A stretch of DNA of 64,000 nucleotides from Isochrysis galbana (lineage: Eukaryota > Haptophyta > Isochrysidales > Isochrysidaceae): the NCBI GenBank assembly GCA_018136815.1, contig CM030943.1:3389885-3453884 (forward strand), in the 5' to 3' direction. Positions 26,001 to 37,004 of the stretch are shown here, in pieces. A program made the translations under genes and the position numbers. The notes below the pieces were generated by a model. It had not been told where the DNA came from, did not search any database, and saw only the letters and a list, made by a program, of their open reading frames with translations. Position 1 is the first letter of the stretch; each line of letters begins with the position of its first letter.

Positions 26001-29000
26001 CTCGAGCGGCGGACGCGGCAGCGGACGCGGTGGCCTCAGCCGCGATGGCCGCGTCGAGACGCGCCTGGAGGTCCTCCGTCTTGGTCCGAAGCTGCACGTG
26101 GAGCGCGCAGGGCGGGCTCGTGAGTGGCGTATGGTCATAGGCCGTCAATAAATCGGAGCCGAGTGCGGCGTGGTGGAGACCGAGCGACTCGGCGAAGGTC
26201 GCTCTTGCGACGAGCGGTGCAGTCGGAGCGCGCAAGCCTCGCGCAGCAAGCGCGGGGTTGAGAGCTTCGCATAGCACTCGGTGGGGCGCTTGCGCAGGCG
26301 CACCTGCGCCACCGTGGACCTCTCCGCGCTCAGGAGCCGGTTCAGCCTGGGGGCGGGGCGGACGAGGAGGGGCCGTGCTTACATGGAGGTAGGGACGGTG
26401 CGGGAGGTTTGGGGAGGGTGGAGCGGGTGATTGAACTCGCGGGACGGCACTCGGTGCGAGCGCGCCTCGGCCGACGCTGCACGATGTTGTAGCCGCGCAC
26501 CTCTCCCCTTCTCCAAGAAGGGCCTTCCTTGAGCCCTCGCTATTGCGCAGGTTGTCCTGGAGAGCGCGTGCCGCCTCCTGCGTCGCGAAGAGTAGGGCCG
26601 CATTGATCAATCGCGACGGCTGGCGCGCGAGCGGAGTACAGTGCTGCGCGCACAAGCGCCACGAGTGCGAGCGAACCCCGGGTGTAGAGGTGGGGCTCCG
26701 CGCGCACTTCTTGCTGCTCGAGCTGGCGTTGCGCATCGATGCGGCGGGCCTCGAGCTGGGTGAGCTGAGCCTGCTCACGCACGGGGCGATGAGGTCAGTG
26801 CTTGCAGCCATGCTATCGGCGAAAGGGATGCATGTGCCGACTGACGATCGAACCGCACGACAGGCGGAAGGGTGGGGGGGGAGGGCACACCCGCAGCTGA
26901 TTCCGCTCGGCAACCAGCTCGGGGTCGGGCTGTGCCAACGGCGTCTCCTGCGGCGGCGGCACGTGGCCCTTGGGCTCCAGGCAGCGCGTGGAAATGATCC
27001 CATCGAGGCGTGAGCGCACGGCTTCCATCTCCTACAAGGCGGAAGCGACGACCACGGGTAAGTGCGCGCGCATCGGCGTCGCGCGCATCCGCGGGTCTGG
27101 CGGAGAGAGCAAGCGGCCGGCTGAGCAAGAGGCCATGAGGCGAAGCTCGGGGCGAGCTATGCGAGGACGGCGGCGGGAGCCCCTGCGCGAGGGGCGCACG
27201 CGCCTGCTTTGCGGCGCGCTTCTGCTGCTCGGTGTGCTCCAGCCTGCGTCCCAAGTCCTGAGCAACAAGCGCGGCCGAATCACGTTGAGCTGTGCGCCAG
27301 TTTGTGCCCCGGCGCGCACGCAAGCGGCGTGCGCGTGGGGCACACAAAGGGCCACAGCGGGTGCACGGGGTCGCACCTCGACAGCTTCCTGCAGCCGTTT
27401 CAGCTTTTCCGCCGACAGCTGCGGCGGGTGCGTGGCCGCCGGCACAGGGTTCGGCGGGCGCATGTCGAGCTCTGCTTGCAGCCGTGCGCACCGCTCGTTG
27501 AGGAAGTCGACCTGGAGGAGACGAGGAGTGAGAGGATCAGCGGTGCCGACATGCTTGCGGCCAGGTTCGGGCGGTGGTGCGCACCTGATGATTGAGGGCC
27601 CGGATGTTCTCGGGTGTCGCGTCGTCGTAGGGAAGTGGCACGCGCGCGTCTGCGGAGGCCGAGGCGCCGGCGGAGCGTGCTGATCCGCCGGGCGCCGTGG
27701 TCAAGTTGGGCGCCGTCACGGAAGCGGCCAAGGCGGCATTTTCGCGCTCCGCCTCCTTGAGCTGCCGGAGGAGCATCGCGACCTGCACGCCGGGAGATAG
27801 GCGCCTCGGAGCCAGGGCGGGGATTGCGGTGCTCGCGCCAGCCACAGGCGCAGCACCCGACCCATCGGTCGGGCGCACGGGAGCGCGGGCGGTCCGGCAG
27901 CCAGTCTCACCCGTGCCTCCGCCGAGTAGGCTCCTGCCGAGGAGCCCTTCGCATCAGCGGCCGGCTCGACCTCCGCTGGCGGGATCGGCGAGTAGGCCTG
28001 CAGAAGGTAGCGTGCCGAGTAGCTCGGACCACCAGGTGAGCGCGAGGGGCGGGGCGGGCCGCGCAGGAGGCGGGAGCTGCGCGCCTGCATGTGCTCCTGC
28101 GTGGCGAGCGGAACTTGATGCGACGCCGGTAGGACGGTGCCCGCCTCCGAAAGGTGCTGCACAGGTGCCGGAGCGAGGGACGCGGCGGGTGGGCGCGCGC
28201 GAATGAAGAGCACGCGCAGTTGGGCGGCGCCCGCGCCATCCCTCCGACTGCAGGGTCACTGAGCGCCAACCTGTGTAGGCCCGTCACAGCGTTCCCTCGA
28301 TACCGGGATGCGCGCACCTTCTCGAGTGCGGCGCGCACTTCCTCGAGCTCCAACTCCAGCGCTCGCACGCGGCGCGTCTACGGTGGCGAGGGGGTGACCG
28401 ACATGGTTATCTGGGCGGAAGTGGCACAGGGGTGGCGCGCGCCGCGGGGGTCGCACCTGCTGCGATGCAAGGAAACGCACGTCGGCCAGCTCGCGCGCGG
28501 CGGCAGCGGCAGCGCGATTGTACTCGGCCGCCTTGGACGATGCCTCCTGCCGTTCCGCCGTCAGCTGCCGGTGCAGCTCCTCGTTGTCGCGATCGAGCCG
28601 CTCGTTCCGCCGGCGCAGCGGCAGCATCTGTGCTCGGCCACATGGAAAGGAGGAAGGGGGGCGGGGAGGTTGCAGTAGGGCCGAGGCGCAGACAGCCGCA
28701 GCACCTCCTCCCTCGTGCCAACACGGTCCCTCGCCCTGTTTGTCGGCTTCCCCACGCCCCCCACCCCACCCTTACACTCCACCCGATCCTCATCCTCCCG
28801 AGCCTTCAGCGGGCGGCCGGCCTTCTGCGCATGCACCGTGCTTCCCTCGCCTCGACCCCTTGTGCTCCCCCACCCTTCTCCTCTCTCTCTCTCGGCTTGT
28901 GATCATCCGTGGCTTCCGTGCGGCCGGCACTCTCTTCCACCTCGCCCGCTACGCCACCTCCCGTCCATCTTCCCTCCATGTCCGCTGCACCTCCCCTCCA

Positions 29001-30038
29001 CCCCACCGCTCACCCCACCGCTCCGCTCACTGTTCAGCCCTTCGCGCCCGCGTTCCTCCTCTTTCCCTCCACCCCTCTTCCCGTTCCTCCTCTTCCCATC
29101 CGAATTTCTGACGCTGCCTACCCTCTTGCTCTTGCTTGCCCTCCTCCCTCCCTTGCCTCGCCCCTCTCCTCCTCTCCCCGTACTCACCTCTCGTGCGCCT
29201 CTCTCTCCACACCTCTCTCCATCCCTCTCCCTCACCTGGCTGATGAGTACGCTCTCTTCCCCTCGGCTGCCGCTGCCCTCCTCTCCTCTCCTTCTCCTTC
29301 TTTCCCCCTCCCCTCTGCCTCCACCCCCCCTCCCGCTACCTCGCCCCCTCCTTCCCTCTCGCCTTCTCTGCCTCGCTCTCCTCTCCTCCTGCACCCCCCC
29401 CCCCCCCCCTCTTCCCTCTCGCATGGCAGCAGGCTGGCTGCGCCTCCTGCTTCCCCCCCTCGCTCGCCCTCTTTCTCGTTCCCCCTGCTCCCTGCCCCCT
29501 CTCCCTCTCTCCTTCCCCCTCTCCCTCCCCCTCCTTCCCTGGCTCCCTCCCTGTTCAGCTCGCCCCATGCTCCCCTCCCACTGTCTCGCCTGCTTCCTCG
29601 CCCCTCCCTACCGCGCCCCCCTCCCCTCACGCCGTCGCTCCCTCCCCCCCGCCCCCCCCTCACCCGGCTGCCCACCCTCCTCGCCTCTGCATGCGCCGCC
29701 TCTCCCCACCACCCTCACACCCCACGCCGCCCCCCCCACCCACCCTCAGGGCCGCTCCGTCCCTCTCTCACCTGGCTTCCTACCGCCCTCACCTCCGCCT
29801 GGGCCGCCTCTCTCTCGCCACGGAGAGCCTGTACGTCCGCCTGAGCCTCGAGAAGCCGCCCCACCACCGCTCCCACAACCGGCACTGACTCCTCTCCCAA
29901 GGGCTCACGGATGTGCAGCTGGCGCAGCGTCGCACGGAGCGACGCAAGAGCCACCCCACCCGCGCCAACACCCGCGGCCGCGCTCCCTAGGCTCCCCGAG
30001 GACCCAAGGTCCCCCCCGACAGCGCCGGCGGACCCCAT
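23045..30038 (-). CDS. Centriole/basal-body coiled-coil protein, BLD10/CEP135 family
   Basis: Scaffold protein of the centriole cartwheel, needed for centrioles and flagella. About 24 exons (5'-3'): 30038-29793, 28627-28457, 28377-28318, 28156-27911, 27782-27585, 27511-27377, 27257-27204, 27031-26891, 26770-26708, 26577-26501, 26346-26304, 26091-25935, 25836-25739, 25614-25563, 25272-25238, 25047-24985, 24848-24798, 24589-24467, 24368-24264, 24132-24058, 23925-23782, 23628-23491, 23405-23259, 23179-23045. Phases agree at every join, giving about 918 residues. Family marks are the N-terminal LRQLHIREPLGEESVPVV, NERLDRDNEELHRQL with ELADVRFL, LNHQVDFLNERCARLQAEL, and C-terminal ERAELLGSYRRLNDEV. 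Most of the rest is Ala/Glu/Arg coiled coil. Intron 7 seems to start GC; the exon 18 and 22 starts and the last exon are least certain. Intron 1 is 1.2 kb of CT-rich sequence. Confidence 0.88.
28640..29790. repeat. CT-rich first intron of the BLD10 homologue
   Basis: More than 1 kb of C/T-biased plus-strand sequence with an unbroken Pro/Ser/Leu frame on plus and Arg/Gly/Glu frames on minus. It sits between two exons whose phases match, so it is an intron and the long frames are composition artefacts. A C-run lies at about 29395-29408. Confidence 0.8.
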
Positions 30039-30394
30039 GGTTTCCCGCCTTTTCTTCCGCTCGCGGCACTCCGCCAGCCGCCGCGAAGGGGGCGATTCTA
30101 TTTCTGTCCCGCGCGCCAGCACTAAGGTTATATTCATCTGCTCCGCTCGAAAACTATTCTGGTTCTCTCTGCAGCGGCGGCAGGAAGCACCTTTGAAGGT
30201 GCTTCGCGACAGTTGAGTGCTCTAAGCGCCATATCCTACATGTGAAACACAGTACACAGTCAAACTGAGAAATAAAACAGCGTAAAAACAGTGTGTGTTT
30301 TGCCGTCGAAAAAAACAGAGAAGAAAAGTGTACATGTATAAAAATAAACAGATGCGCGGGGAGGGGGGGGGGGGGCACGGCGGGACGAGGGGCG

Positions 30395-30490
30395 GCCCGT
30401 GTCGCGCTCCCTCCCTCCCTCCCTCCCTCCCTCCCTCCCTCCCTCCCTCCCTCCTCCCTCCCTCCCTCCCTCCCTCCCTGCCCGCCTCCC
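30395..30490. repeat. (CCCT)n microsatellite
   Basis: About 20 copies of CCCT/TCCC with one interruption. A G-run at 30365-30374 precedes it. Confidence 0.9.
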
Positions 30491-30544
30491 TCTTGACGGA
30501 TTGAACATTGCCACAGCACATATTCAACCGGCGACGGCGACGGA

Positions 30545-31027
30545 ATGGAGGAAGGGTTTACGGCGGGAGGCGCGGCTGGGGCTGAGGAAGCCCCAGAAGG
30601 GGGGGGGGGGATACTTGAAGGTGTCCGCTATGCTGCTAGTCACAGGACGCTTGAAGACGTCAATGTCAAAGCACTCACGACCGTCTACCTTGCGGAGAAG
30701 AAAATCAAACGACAAAAGGCGACAGTCAGATGGGAGACAAGACTCCCTGTCTTGAAGGAGAAGTGGAAACAAATATCCCAACTAAACAAGTACAACTTCC
30801 TAACACCTAGAGTCTTATATCTTCACTTTAAACACATTTTACATAGAAGGATTGCAACGGCTAATAGGTTTGCCGGCGACCCCACGTGCCGCTTCTGTGT
30901 GTGGGGTAAGGCCTTGGTAAACGGTAGAAGGGGCGCAACGAAGACTACCGGTAGCTTTAAAGACAACGACTTCGCAGTGTTGGAACTACGTCATATTAGC
31001 ATCCTAGAATTTTTTTATTGTGCCTAG
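30545..31027 (+). pseudogene. LINE ORF2 C-terminal fragment
   Basis: The frame contains RWETRLPVLKEKWKQI, RVLYLHFKHILHRRIATANRF and the first half of the C-terminal cysteine motif (CRFCVWGK). These align with the last third of the full LINE ORF2 (HPHFKHINHRRLGTRNRF, CRLCGKHR). The downstream His-Cys half of the motif has been lost and the frame ends at 31027. No RT domain precedes it. It ends about 60 bp before the 5' end of another LINE copy in the same orientation, so the two insertions are head to tail. Confidence 0.8.
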
Positions 31028-31086
31028 ACACCTAAAACAGTCGCTATCTAATAGATCCCCAGCTTGAAACCGAAAAACTCAAAAAA

Positions 31087-32250
31087 ACTATTGTTATAGT
31101 TTTAGCGATGGAGCGCGCGCCGACCGCTCCCAACTCCCAGCCCTCTGCCGCCACGACGCCCCAACGGGGCCGACCCAAGCCACCGGAGCCCAAGCGCTCG
31201 CAGCCCTCAGCCCCTCCCGATCAGGACGTCGAGATGGCGCCACCTCCCTCTCCTCCCAGGCAGCCCCACAGCCAGGGAACAGGCAGAGTCCTGTTCCCTG
31301 GTGCAGACCAGAGCCAGGGCAAAGCCCTGCCACAGGCCTCCCTCGACACGCCACCCAACCAAGGACTCCCCATGGGGGCTGGCAGCACTGCTGCCACCCC
31401 CATGGTGGCAACTCCTACCACCAGTGCACCCCTCGGGGGCGGGCACTTGACACAACAATCAATCCTGGGGGCTTTTGCGCCCTCCAACCAACAACCAACA
31501 CCTGCGCAAAAATCCTACGCGGAAGCCGCCCAGAAGGGACCCATGGGGAAGGCTCCAATGCAGCAAGCCCAGAAGCAACCAGCCCCACAGCCACAGCCGC
31601 CATCGCGCAAGCGGGCCGACCCCCAATCGGACCCCAAGCCGGTTGTCAGCAACAACACACAACTTGCTCCCCCCCCTCTTGATGAGGAGGAAGAGCCGGA
31701 AGACACCCCTTTTTTCATTCAGCTAGCTCAGCTAGCTGACGACAAGAAGGACATCAAAAGTGAAGATGTAGCTACCTTCATGAAATTCCTCCTCTCTAGG
31801 CTGGAAGGCCTAGACGCAACCCCGGATGGGATGGACAAGGGTCGTAAAGGCCCTTGGATCTTTTACGTCGATGAGGACGCACACGATCAATTTAAGGCCG
31901 CATATGGAGACAAAGTAAATACGGCACTTTCTGGAGTCCCGCACGAGTTTGGAATCACTTACGGCGCGTTAGCCGATTCGGCCCCTCGCAAGTCGAGCGC
32001 CATCCGGTCCTCTCTCAAAGAGGTGGCGACCTACATAGTATTCCGCATCTTTGACCCGATCAAGGCGTACAAAACCAAGACTAGGCACCTGGCTAGCTCG
32101 CTCGAACGCGAGGGCTTCCACGTGCTAAGGGGCAACGACGCCCCACGCCGCCCGAGGCGGCTCGTCAGAAAGCCCTCTCAGAGCCCATCCAACCCATCCA
32201 AACCACACCCGCGCAAGCGCGCGGGGTGGCGAGCACTGGCACCGAACAGG
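31087..32250 (+). mobile_element. LINE 5' end with ORF1
   Basis: The element starts near AAACTATTGTTATAGTTTTA and ORF1 begins at ATG 31108 (MERAPTAPNSQPSAATTPQR). The first 200 residues are Pro/Gln/Ala-rich with MVATP and SYAEAAQKG strings. A more ordered domain follows (DTPFFIQLAQLADDKKD, then PWIFYVDEDAHDQF, GVPHEFGITYGALAD and YIVFRIFDPIKAYKTKTRHL). That layout suits the RNA-binding first ORF of an L1/Tx1-like LINE; I see no RRM or zinc knuckle. The open frame runs to 32469, but similarity to an ordered protein fades near 32160. The same 5' start occurs at 42095, 58917 and, inverted, 62770, each copy cut short at a different place. Confidence 0.75.
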
Positions 32251-32464
32251 TTGCCACCATGGCTCTGCGCATCATGCAGGGGGTCTTGGAGACCCCCTCC
32301 AACAGTGGGAAACCCTCCCACCCCAAGAGCACCTCATGTGGGAGGGCAGCTGAGCTGCCCTCCCCATGGTGGAAACCTCTACCATCAGTGCACCCAACAT
32401 GGGAGGGCACTTCACAACCATCAACCCCATACGGAGAGCACCCCATGCCTCTGTTTTCCAACTT

Positions 32465-32845
32465 GTTGACACAATTCTCGTCTTCACCCCACTCTTGTGG
32501 GCCACTAGTACCAATCACTCAGTGCCCTGCCTTGGGCCCTCTCTCAACACTAGACTCCCTCTCCCACTCCCCCTTCACACTTCAACCAACCCAAACGGCA
32601 CGAACCCCCCCGCCCTCTGTTCAAAGCACCAAAAATTTCAATTCAAGACACATGTTGATACACTTTTCGTTTTCACCCCACGCTTGTGGGCCACAAGTAC
32701 CTACAACTCAGTGCCCTGCCTTGGGCCCTCTTTCAACACTTCACTCCATCTCCCACTCCCTCATCCCACTACAACCAACCCAAGAAGCACAAACCCCCCT
32801 CGCCCTCGGATTCAAACACCAAAAATTTCGACTCAAGACCAGAGG
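32465..32845. repeat. Tandem duplication, two units of about 190 bp
   Basis: The first unit runs from TCGTCTTCACCCCACTC to ACCAAAAATTTCAATTCAAG (to about 32645) and the second from TCGTTTTCACCCCACGC to ACCAAAAATTTCGACTCAAG (to about 32837). Both hold CAGTGCCCTGCCTTGGGCCC. They lie in the tail of the LINE ORF1 copy. Both units keep an open frame, but the translation is not protein-like. Confidence 0.8.
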
Positions 32846-32849
32846 GAGG

Positions 32850-33225
32850 ACATGTTTTGAGGCGGCGTCGCTGCCCATGCCTAGCGCAAGGGTATAGCGC
32901 CCCCACTCAAACATCTCCTTCCCCAAAGCTCCTCTTTGAGGAGTTGCTCCTCACCCTCCCATTAGGCCCCCTTGCCTGCGAGACCAAAACAGGATCCTGG
33001 CGTGGGGGGCTGCTTGAGTGTGGAGGGAGGGGTGCTCCGGCTAGCGCAGGTAGTAAGCTAGTGAAGAGCTGGGTGGCATAAGGGGGAAGGGTGCTTACGC
33101 TCACCGCGGCAGGGAGTCCTGTCTTGTGTGCGCGCTAGTCCCGTTCCTTTGCCGCGCCGCGACCCATAAAAATTTGTTAAAAATTAAATTAAATCACCCA
33201 CTAGAGATTGATTCAATCTGTTCCT
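32850..33225. other. No gene recognised
   Basis: Contains an inverted pair AGCTCCTCTTTGAGGAGTTGCT (hairpin) near 32925 and an AT-rich stretch at 33165-33200 (AAAATTTGTTAAAAATTAAA). Nothing coding was identified. Confidence 0.5.
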
Positions 33226-33424
33226 ATGGACCCACCACCGCCTTCTGCACCGCCAAATCCGCCCTCGCCGCCGCGCGCGGACCCCGTCACCACTGCACCC
33301 GTGCCCAAGCCTTCCCAAGTATCTTCACCCGCTACCCAAGTTGATAGGCCGCCTACGGACGCGTGGGTTGCCAAGGATGGAGTCTCAGGAGCCTTACCCG
33401 GATCCTGGGAACAGTCCATCTCCA

Positions 33425-33427
<3 letters not shown>
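33226..33427 (+). pseudogene. Pro-rich ORF start, possible retroelement first ORF
   Basis: ATG 33226 opens MDPPPPSAPPNPPSPP and continues for about 65 residues to GSWEQSI before entering a (CT)n microsatellite at 33427-33478. The AT-rich lead before the ATG and the proline-rich start resemble the first-ORF N-termini of the LTR-like elements at 42-48 kb, but sequence identity is low. Only a start is present. Confidence 0.3.

Positions 33428-33478
<51 letters not shown>
33427..33478. repeat. (CT)26 microsatellite
   Basis: Uninterrupted CT dinucleotides over 52 bp. Confidence 0.95.
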
Positions 33479-33483
<5 letters not shown>

Positions 33484-33489
33484 ATTTGG

Positions 33490-33832
33490 GGCACAATCTT
33501 GAGAGAGAGAGAGGTAGGGAGGGAGGGAGGGGAACGCGCTACATGACGACGGCACACGTGACCACCTCACAAAACTCAATCTACTAACACCCCACTCCGA
33601 GTGGCCCACTCCATCAACAAAAGAACTGAGAAACAAACATAAACGCTCGAAACAAACAAAGAAGGAAGAAGGAGTAGACAAATGACAAATGAATTGACGA
33701 GCGATGTGAAGCCTCGGTGTTCAATATGTCGAGCGAGCGGCGAACCATCGAGACAAGCCCTGAAAACAAAATTCGTTCGCACTATCGAGTATCGAATCCG
33801 CTTTGAGTATAGAGATACTCTGGATTCGACAG
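33490..33832 (-). mobile_element. LTR-like repeat, minus orientation
   Basis: Read on the minus strand it begins TGTCGAATCCAGAGTATC and passes into TATACTCAAAGCGGATTCGA, a hairpin-forming start. It has the same layout as the block at 49680-49977 (TGTCGCATCCAGAGTATTTT and ATACTCTAGGCGGATGCG), and both contain ACAAACA-rich DNA and a GCGCTACAT...CGACG motif at the other end. TG at the terminus and the shared start suggest an LTR of one family. No internal retroelement genes are attached here. Confidence 0.55.
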
Positions 33833-33894
33833 AGGAGGGGCATAGAAACGCAGAACGCAGAACGCAGACGACTTCCAAAACAAAACGGTCGATC

Positions 33895-34495
33895 GCGGAT
33901 GCGACAACCACAACCACACACTCCCTCCCCCGCCCTCTTACCCCCCCTTCCCCTTCCCCCCCGTACCGGTACACCTCACCCCCCCTTCCCCTTCCCCCCC
34001 TTCGGCACACCCTCTTTCTCCAGGTTCCCCCCCCCCCTCCCCCAGTACACCTACACCCCCCCCCCCCTTCCCGTCCCCCCCCCCCCCCCCCTTGGTACAC
34101 CCTCTCCCTCCAGGTCCCCCCCTCTCCCTCCCCCCCCTCTCCCCCCCCCGGTACACCACCCTCCCCCCCCTTCCCTCCCCCCCCCGCGGTACACCTTCCC
34201 CCCCTCCCCCCCCGCGCCTCCCCCCCCCCCATTTTTGACCGTTCCCCCGCCCCTTTCCTCTCCCCCCCCTCCCCCCCCCCGCGCGCCCCCCCCCCCGCAG
34301 TTTTCTTTTTTTCCCCCTCCCCCCCCCCGCGGCCCCCCAAATTGGCTCTCCCCGCCCCCCCCCCCCCCCGCCCCTTCCCCCTCCCCCCCCCCCCCTCCCC
34401 CCCCCACTCCTTTCTCTCCCCAACCCCCTTTCTTTCTCTCTCCACACCCCCTCCCTCTCTCCCCCTTCCCCCCCCCCTCCCCAGATCTCTGGATC
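33895..34495. repeat. C-rich tract upstream of the Rieske gene
   Basis: About 600 bp of runs of C broken by CTT, CCGCGG and GGTACACC. The motif GGTACACC(C/T)TCCC recurs at roughly 40-70 bp intervals. Its long minus-strand Gly/Arg frames are artefacts. The homopolymer runs make base-level accuracy doubtful. Confidence 0.85.
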
Positions 34496-34505
34496 TCCCC
34501 GCAAG

Positions 34506-35254
34506 ATGCTGGCTGCCTACGCCCTCCAATTTGCTGGTACACTTCCCCCCCTCCCTTCCCCCCAAGCGCTCCCGCCCCGCCCCCACCGCGCGCGCACACG
34601 CACACAGGCGCGCGCCGCGCCGCCCGCCTCGCACCAGACCCGCCCGTCCCGCCCGCCCGCGCGCGCACCCCTCTCACCGTCCCCCCCCGCCTCGCCCCTG
34701 GCGCCGCGCGCGCAGGCGCCGCCGCCTTCTCTGCGCCGCTCAATGTCGCGCAGGGCCCCGCGCGCGCCTCGCTCTCCATGGGAGACCCGCAGGACCCCAA
34801 GGCGTTCCCGGTGAAGAACGTCTGGACCACCGTCTGCTCTGCCAAGGACCTCAAGCCCTCCTCGCTCAAGGCCGCCTTTGGCGCTGGCCAGGACATCCTC
34901 ATCGCCACCGACAAGAGCGGCAAGGTGTTCGCGGCGGCAAACGTCTGCCCGCACATTGGCACCCCGCTCGACCAGGGCACCGTGGAGGACGGCGCGATCG
35001 TGTGCCCGCTCCACCGCTCCGCCTTCGACCTCCGCACGGGCAAGCTTGTCGGCCCGTGGTGCCCGGCGCCGCCGCTGATTGGCCCGCTCACGGGCAAGCT
35101 CAAGTCGCCGCGCGAGCTCAAGACCTTCCAGGTCCGCACCCAGGGCGGCAACGTGCAGGTCCTCCTCGACGTCAACGCCAAGAAGCGCTTCGACGCCAAC
35201 TACTGGCGCGGTATCCTCGACGCCCAGGGCAAGGTCGACGGCGGCTACTATTAA
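34506..35254 (+). CDS. Plastid-type Rieske [2Fe-2S] domain protein
   Basis: Soluble Rieske-type iron-sulphur protein, probably an electron carrier or ferredoxin component of a plastid enzyme. Exon 1 is 34506-34536 and exon 2 is 34716-35254, joined GT-AG in phase to 189 residues. The cluster ligands are clear: Cys88-Pro-His90 and Cys107-Pro-Leu-His110, spacing C-x-H-x16-C-x2-H, in NVCPHIGTPLDQG and IVCPLHRSAFDL. The N-terminus MLAAYALQFAGAAAFSAPL is a short hydrophobic signal ending at an ASAFAP-like site with Phe15, which in algae with secondary red plastids marks bipartite plastid targeting. No membrane anchor is present, so it is not the cytochrome b6f or bc1 Rieske subunit. The partner enzyme is unknown. 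Upstream in-frame sequence is poly-C derived and not included. Confidence 0.9.
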
Positions 35255-35800
35255 ATATCCGGCCATCGGCTGGCGGGCGCGCGAGCATGAGCGCCGCCCG
35301 ACGGAGCTCTCTGGCTAGGCCTTGCCCCCGCTCGCCCAGGCGGCACCGAGTCCGTGATGGATGGGGCTGCGAACCCTCCTCCCATCCGCCGCCCGCGCGC
35401 GCACGCTCCCACCTGGGGCGGCGCCCGCAGGGCGTGGGCAGGGGCAAACTAGGGGCTTGCTGTGCGGGACGGCGTCTGCTGCTGTCTGCGCGAGGGTGAA
35501 CGTGTGCGGCCAAGGCCGGAGTACACACACAGGACGCTTAGATCTTCCATGTCCAGCTCATCACGCGCGCTGCTCCATGGCCCGCGTGCTCATATTTACT
35601 CTTATCTGGCATGCCCTTACAAACCATGCCGCACAAGAGAGAGGTCGGGGCGCGCGACACCCTCGTCGCGCAATGCAACGACTGTCTCACTCCAGTGCTG
35701 AACAAACTCGGTGCTTAGTTCGCGCGGGGCACGAGCCCACCACCCCTCCACCTCCACTGCTCCTCCCCCACCCAACACCAACCATCACCCTTCTTGTCGA
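35255..35800. other. Downstream of the Rieske gene; no gene recognised
   Basis: GC-rich with overlapping short frames and no recognised family; probably 3' UTR and intergenic DNA. Confidence 0.5.
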
Positions 35801-35804
35801 GTTG

Positions 35805-35955
35805 AGCGCAACCGGAGGGCTCTGAACCACTCCGTCGCGAGCGGCACCGGCGGCTAGCGCGGCGCTTTCGCCCTCCTCCCCACCGGGAGTCGGGGGTGAA
35901 TGAAATTCTGGATTGGGTACGTCGCGGGCAACTCCATTTGGGTGTCTGCAGGGTC
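35805..35955. repeat. Dispersed repeat, copy 2 (partner at 1980-2125)
   Basis: Same orientation and same landmarks as the copy at 1980-2125, with an insertion of TACGTC in the GGGTCGGGCAACC region. Confidence 0.8.
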
Positions 35956-36354
35956 TGGGCAAACAGTAATAGCTCGGTCACTCACTCATTTTAACCACTA
36001 TTTCCCACCTCCCCCGGGTGTCCAAGGATTCCTTAGGCCCCCCCCCTACCTGCCCCGGCAACTCCCTCCCCCCTCCGAACGACCCCTCCCGCCCCACGAA
36101 GGACAATGAATGGCGTCGGTGAGGGACCCCCCTCCCTTCCCCCGCGCGTGAGAGGGTGCAACTTGAGGTTCCCTTTTTTTTACCCCCCCATTGCCATTTC
36201 CTACACCTTATACAATTCTGCCCCAAACCTTCACCACCCCCCAAAAAAATGTGTCCCTAGATGCAAATGCCTATGGGTCCAATTGTTGCAGACGGTTCAC
36301 TGCTTGTCACGGGACGAGGGGGTCGGCCGCGCGGGTTGTTTTCAAATAAAATAA

Positions 36355-36495
36355 TCAATGTTATATCCTAGCCAACCCCACTAGCTAATTGGACACAACT
36401 TTTCCGTCCCGGAATCCCGCCATGCCTGACGAGCCAGGTGTCCGGGTGCTACCGGGGGAGGGGGCACCGCCCCCTCCCCTCGATATTTGTCCTCC
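36355..36495. repeat. Dispersed segment shared, inverted, with 53640-53775
   Basis: From AATCAATGTTATATCCTAGC through CCACTAGCTAATTGGACA to CCCCTCGATATTTGTCCTCC. The same segment, inverted, lies between two LINE RT pieces at 53640-53775. Here it precedes, in the same sense relation, a LINE fragment at 37005. It is therefore associated with the LINE family, but it encodes no RT. Confidence 0.75.
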
Positions 36496-36784
36496 CCCCA
36501 GTGCATGCACCGACCCCGCGCACCCCAGCACTTCTTCTCCTCGAGTCCACGCTGGGGGAAAACCCCTTTCGGGTAAAAGCAACGCGGGGGGGGGGGGGCA
36601 CTCGTGAGATAGGAGCCCAGAAGCGCTAATCTCCCTCGCTAGTGCGAGTGGCCACGGCGAGCCGCGGCCCTTCCCTCCTGGCTCTGGCGCCCCCGTCTTC
36701 TCTTACCCAAACGGGGCGAGAAGACACGTTACTGCCGGAGGGGAGAGCTGCCGCTCCCCCCTCCCCTCCCTCTTCCCTTTTCCT

Positions 36785-37000
36785 CCTCTCTTCCCTGCGG
36801 CGGGGGCCCATGGCGCGCGCCTGCGGCCCCTCGCTCAGGTCCCCAGATGGCCTGCAGGGCCTGGGAGCACAGCTCAGGGGGCAGGTGAGGCTGGGGCATG
36901 GCCCTGGCCCCTCCTGCCTCTCCCTCGCTGGCGCTCCGCGGCCCTGCGGGTCGACTGGAGCCGGCTGGGGGGTCCTGAACAGGGGGGCCCAGGGGGAGGA
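36785..37000. repeat. Dispersed GC-rich repeat, copy 2 (partner at 2740-2965)
   Basis: Nearly identical to the copy at 2740-2965; here it is fused directly to LINE ORF2 sequence at about 37005. Confidence 0.75.
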
Positions 37001-37004
37001 GGGA

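Noticed and set aside
28715..30196. 493-residue plus-strand Pro/Leu/Ser frame
   Set aside because: Composition artefact of the CT-rich first intron of the BLD10 homologue; it runs antisense over a real exon at 29793-30038.
33682..34634. Long Pro-rich (plus) and Gly/Arg-rich (minus) frames before the Rieske gene
   Set aside because: They translate the poly-C tract; the Rieske start at 34506 is supported by a targeting signal and a splice join, so the upstream in-frame extension was not included.
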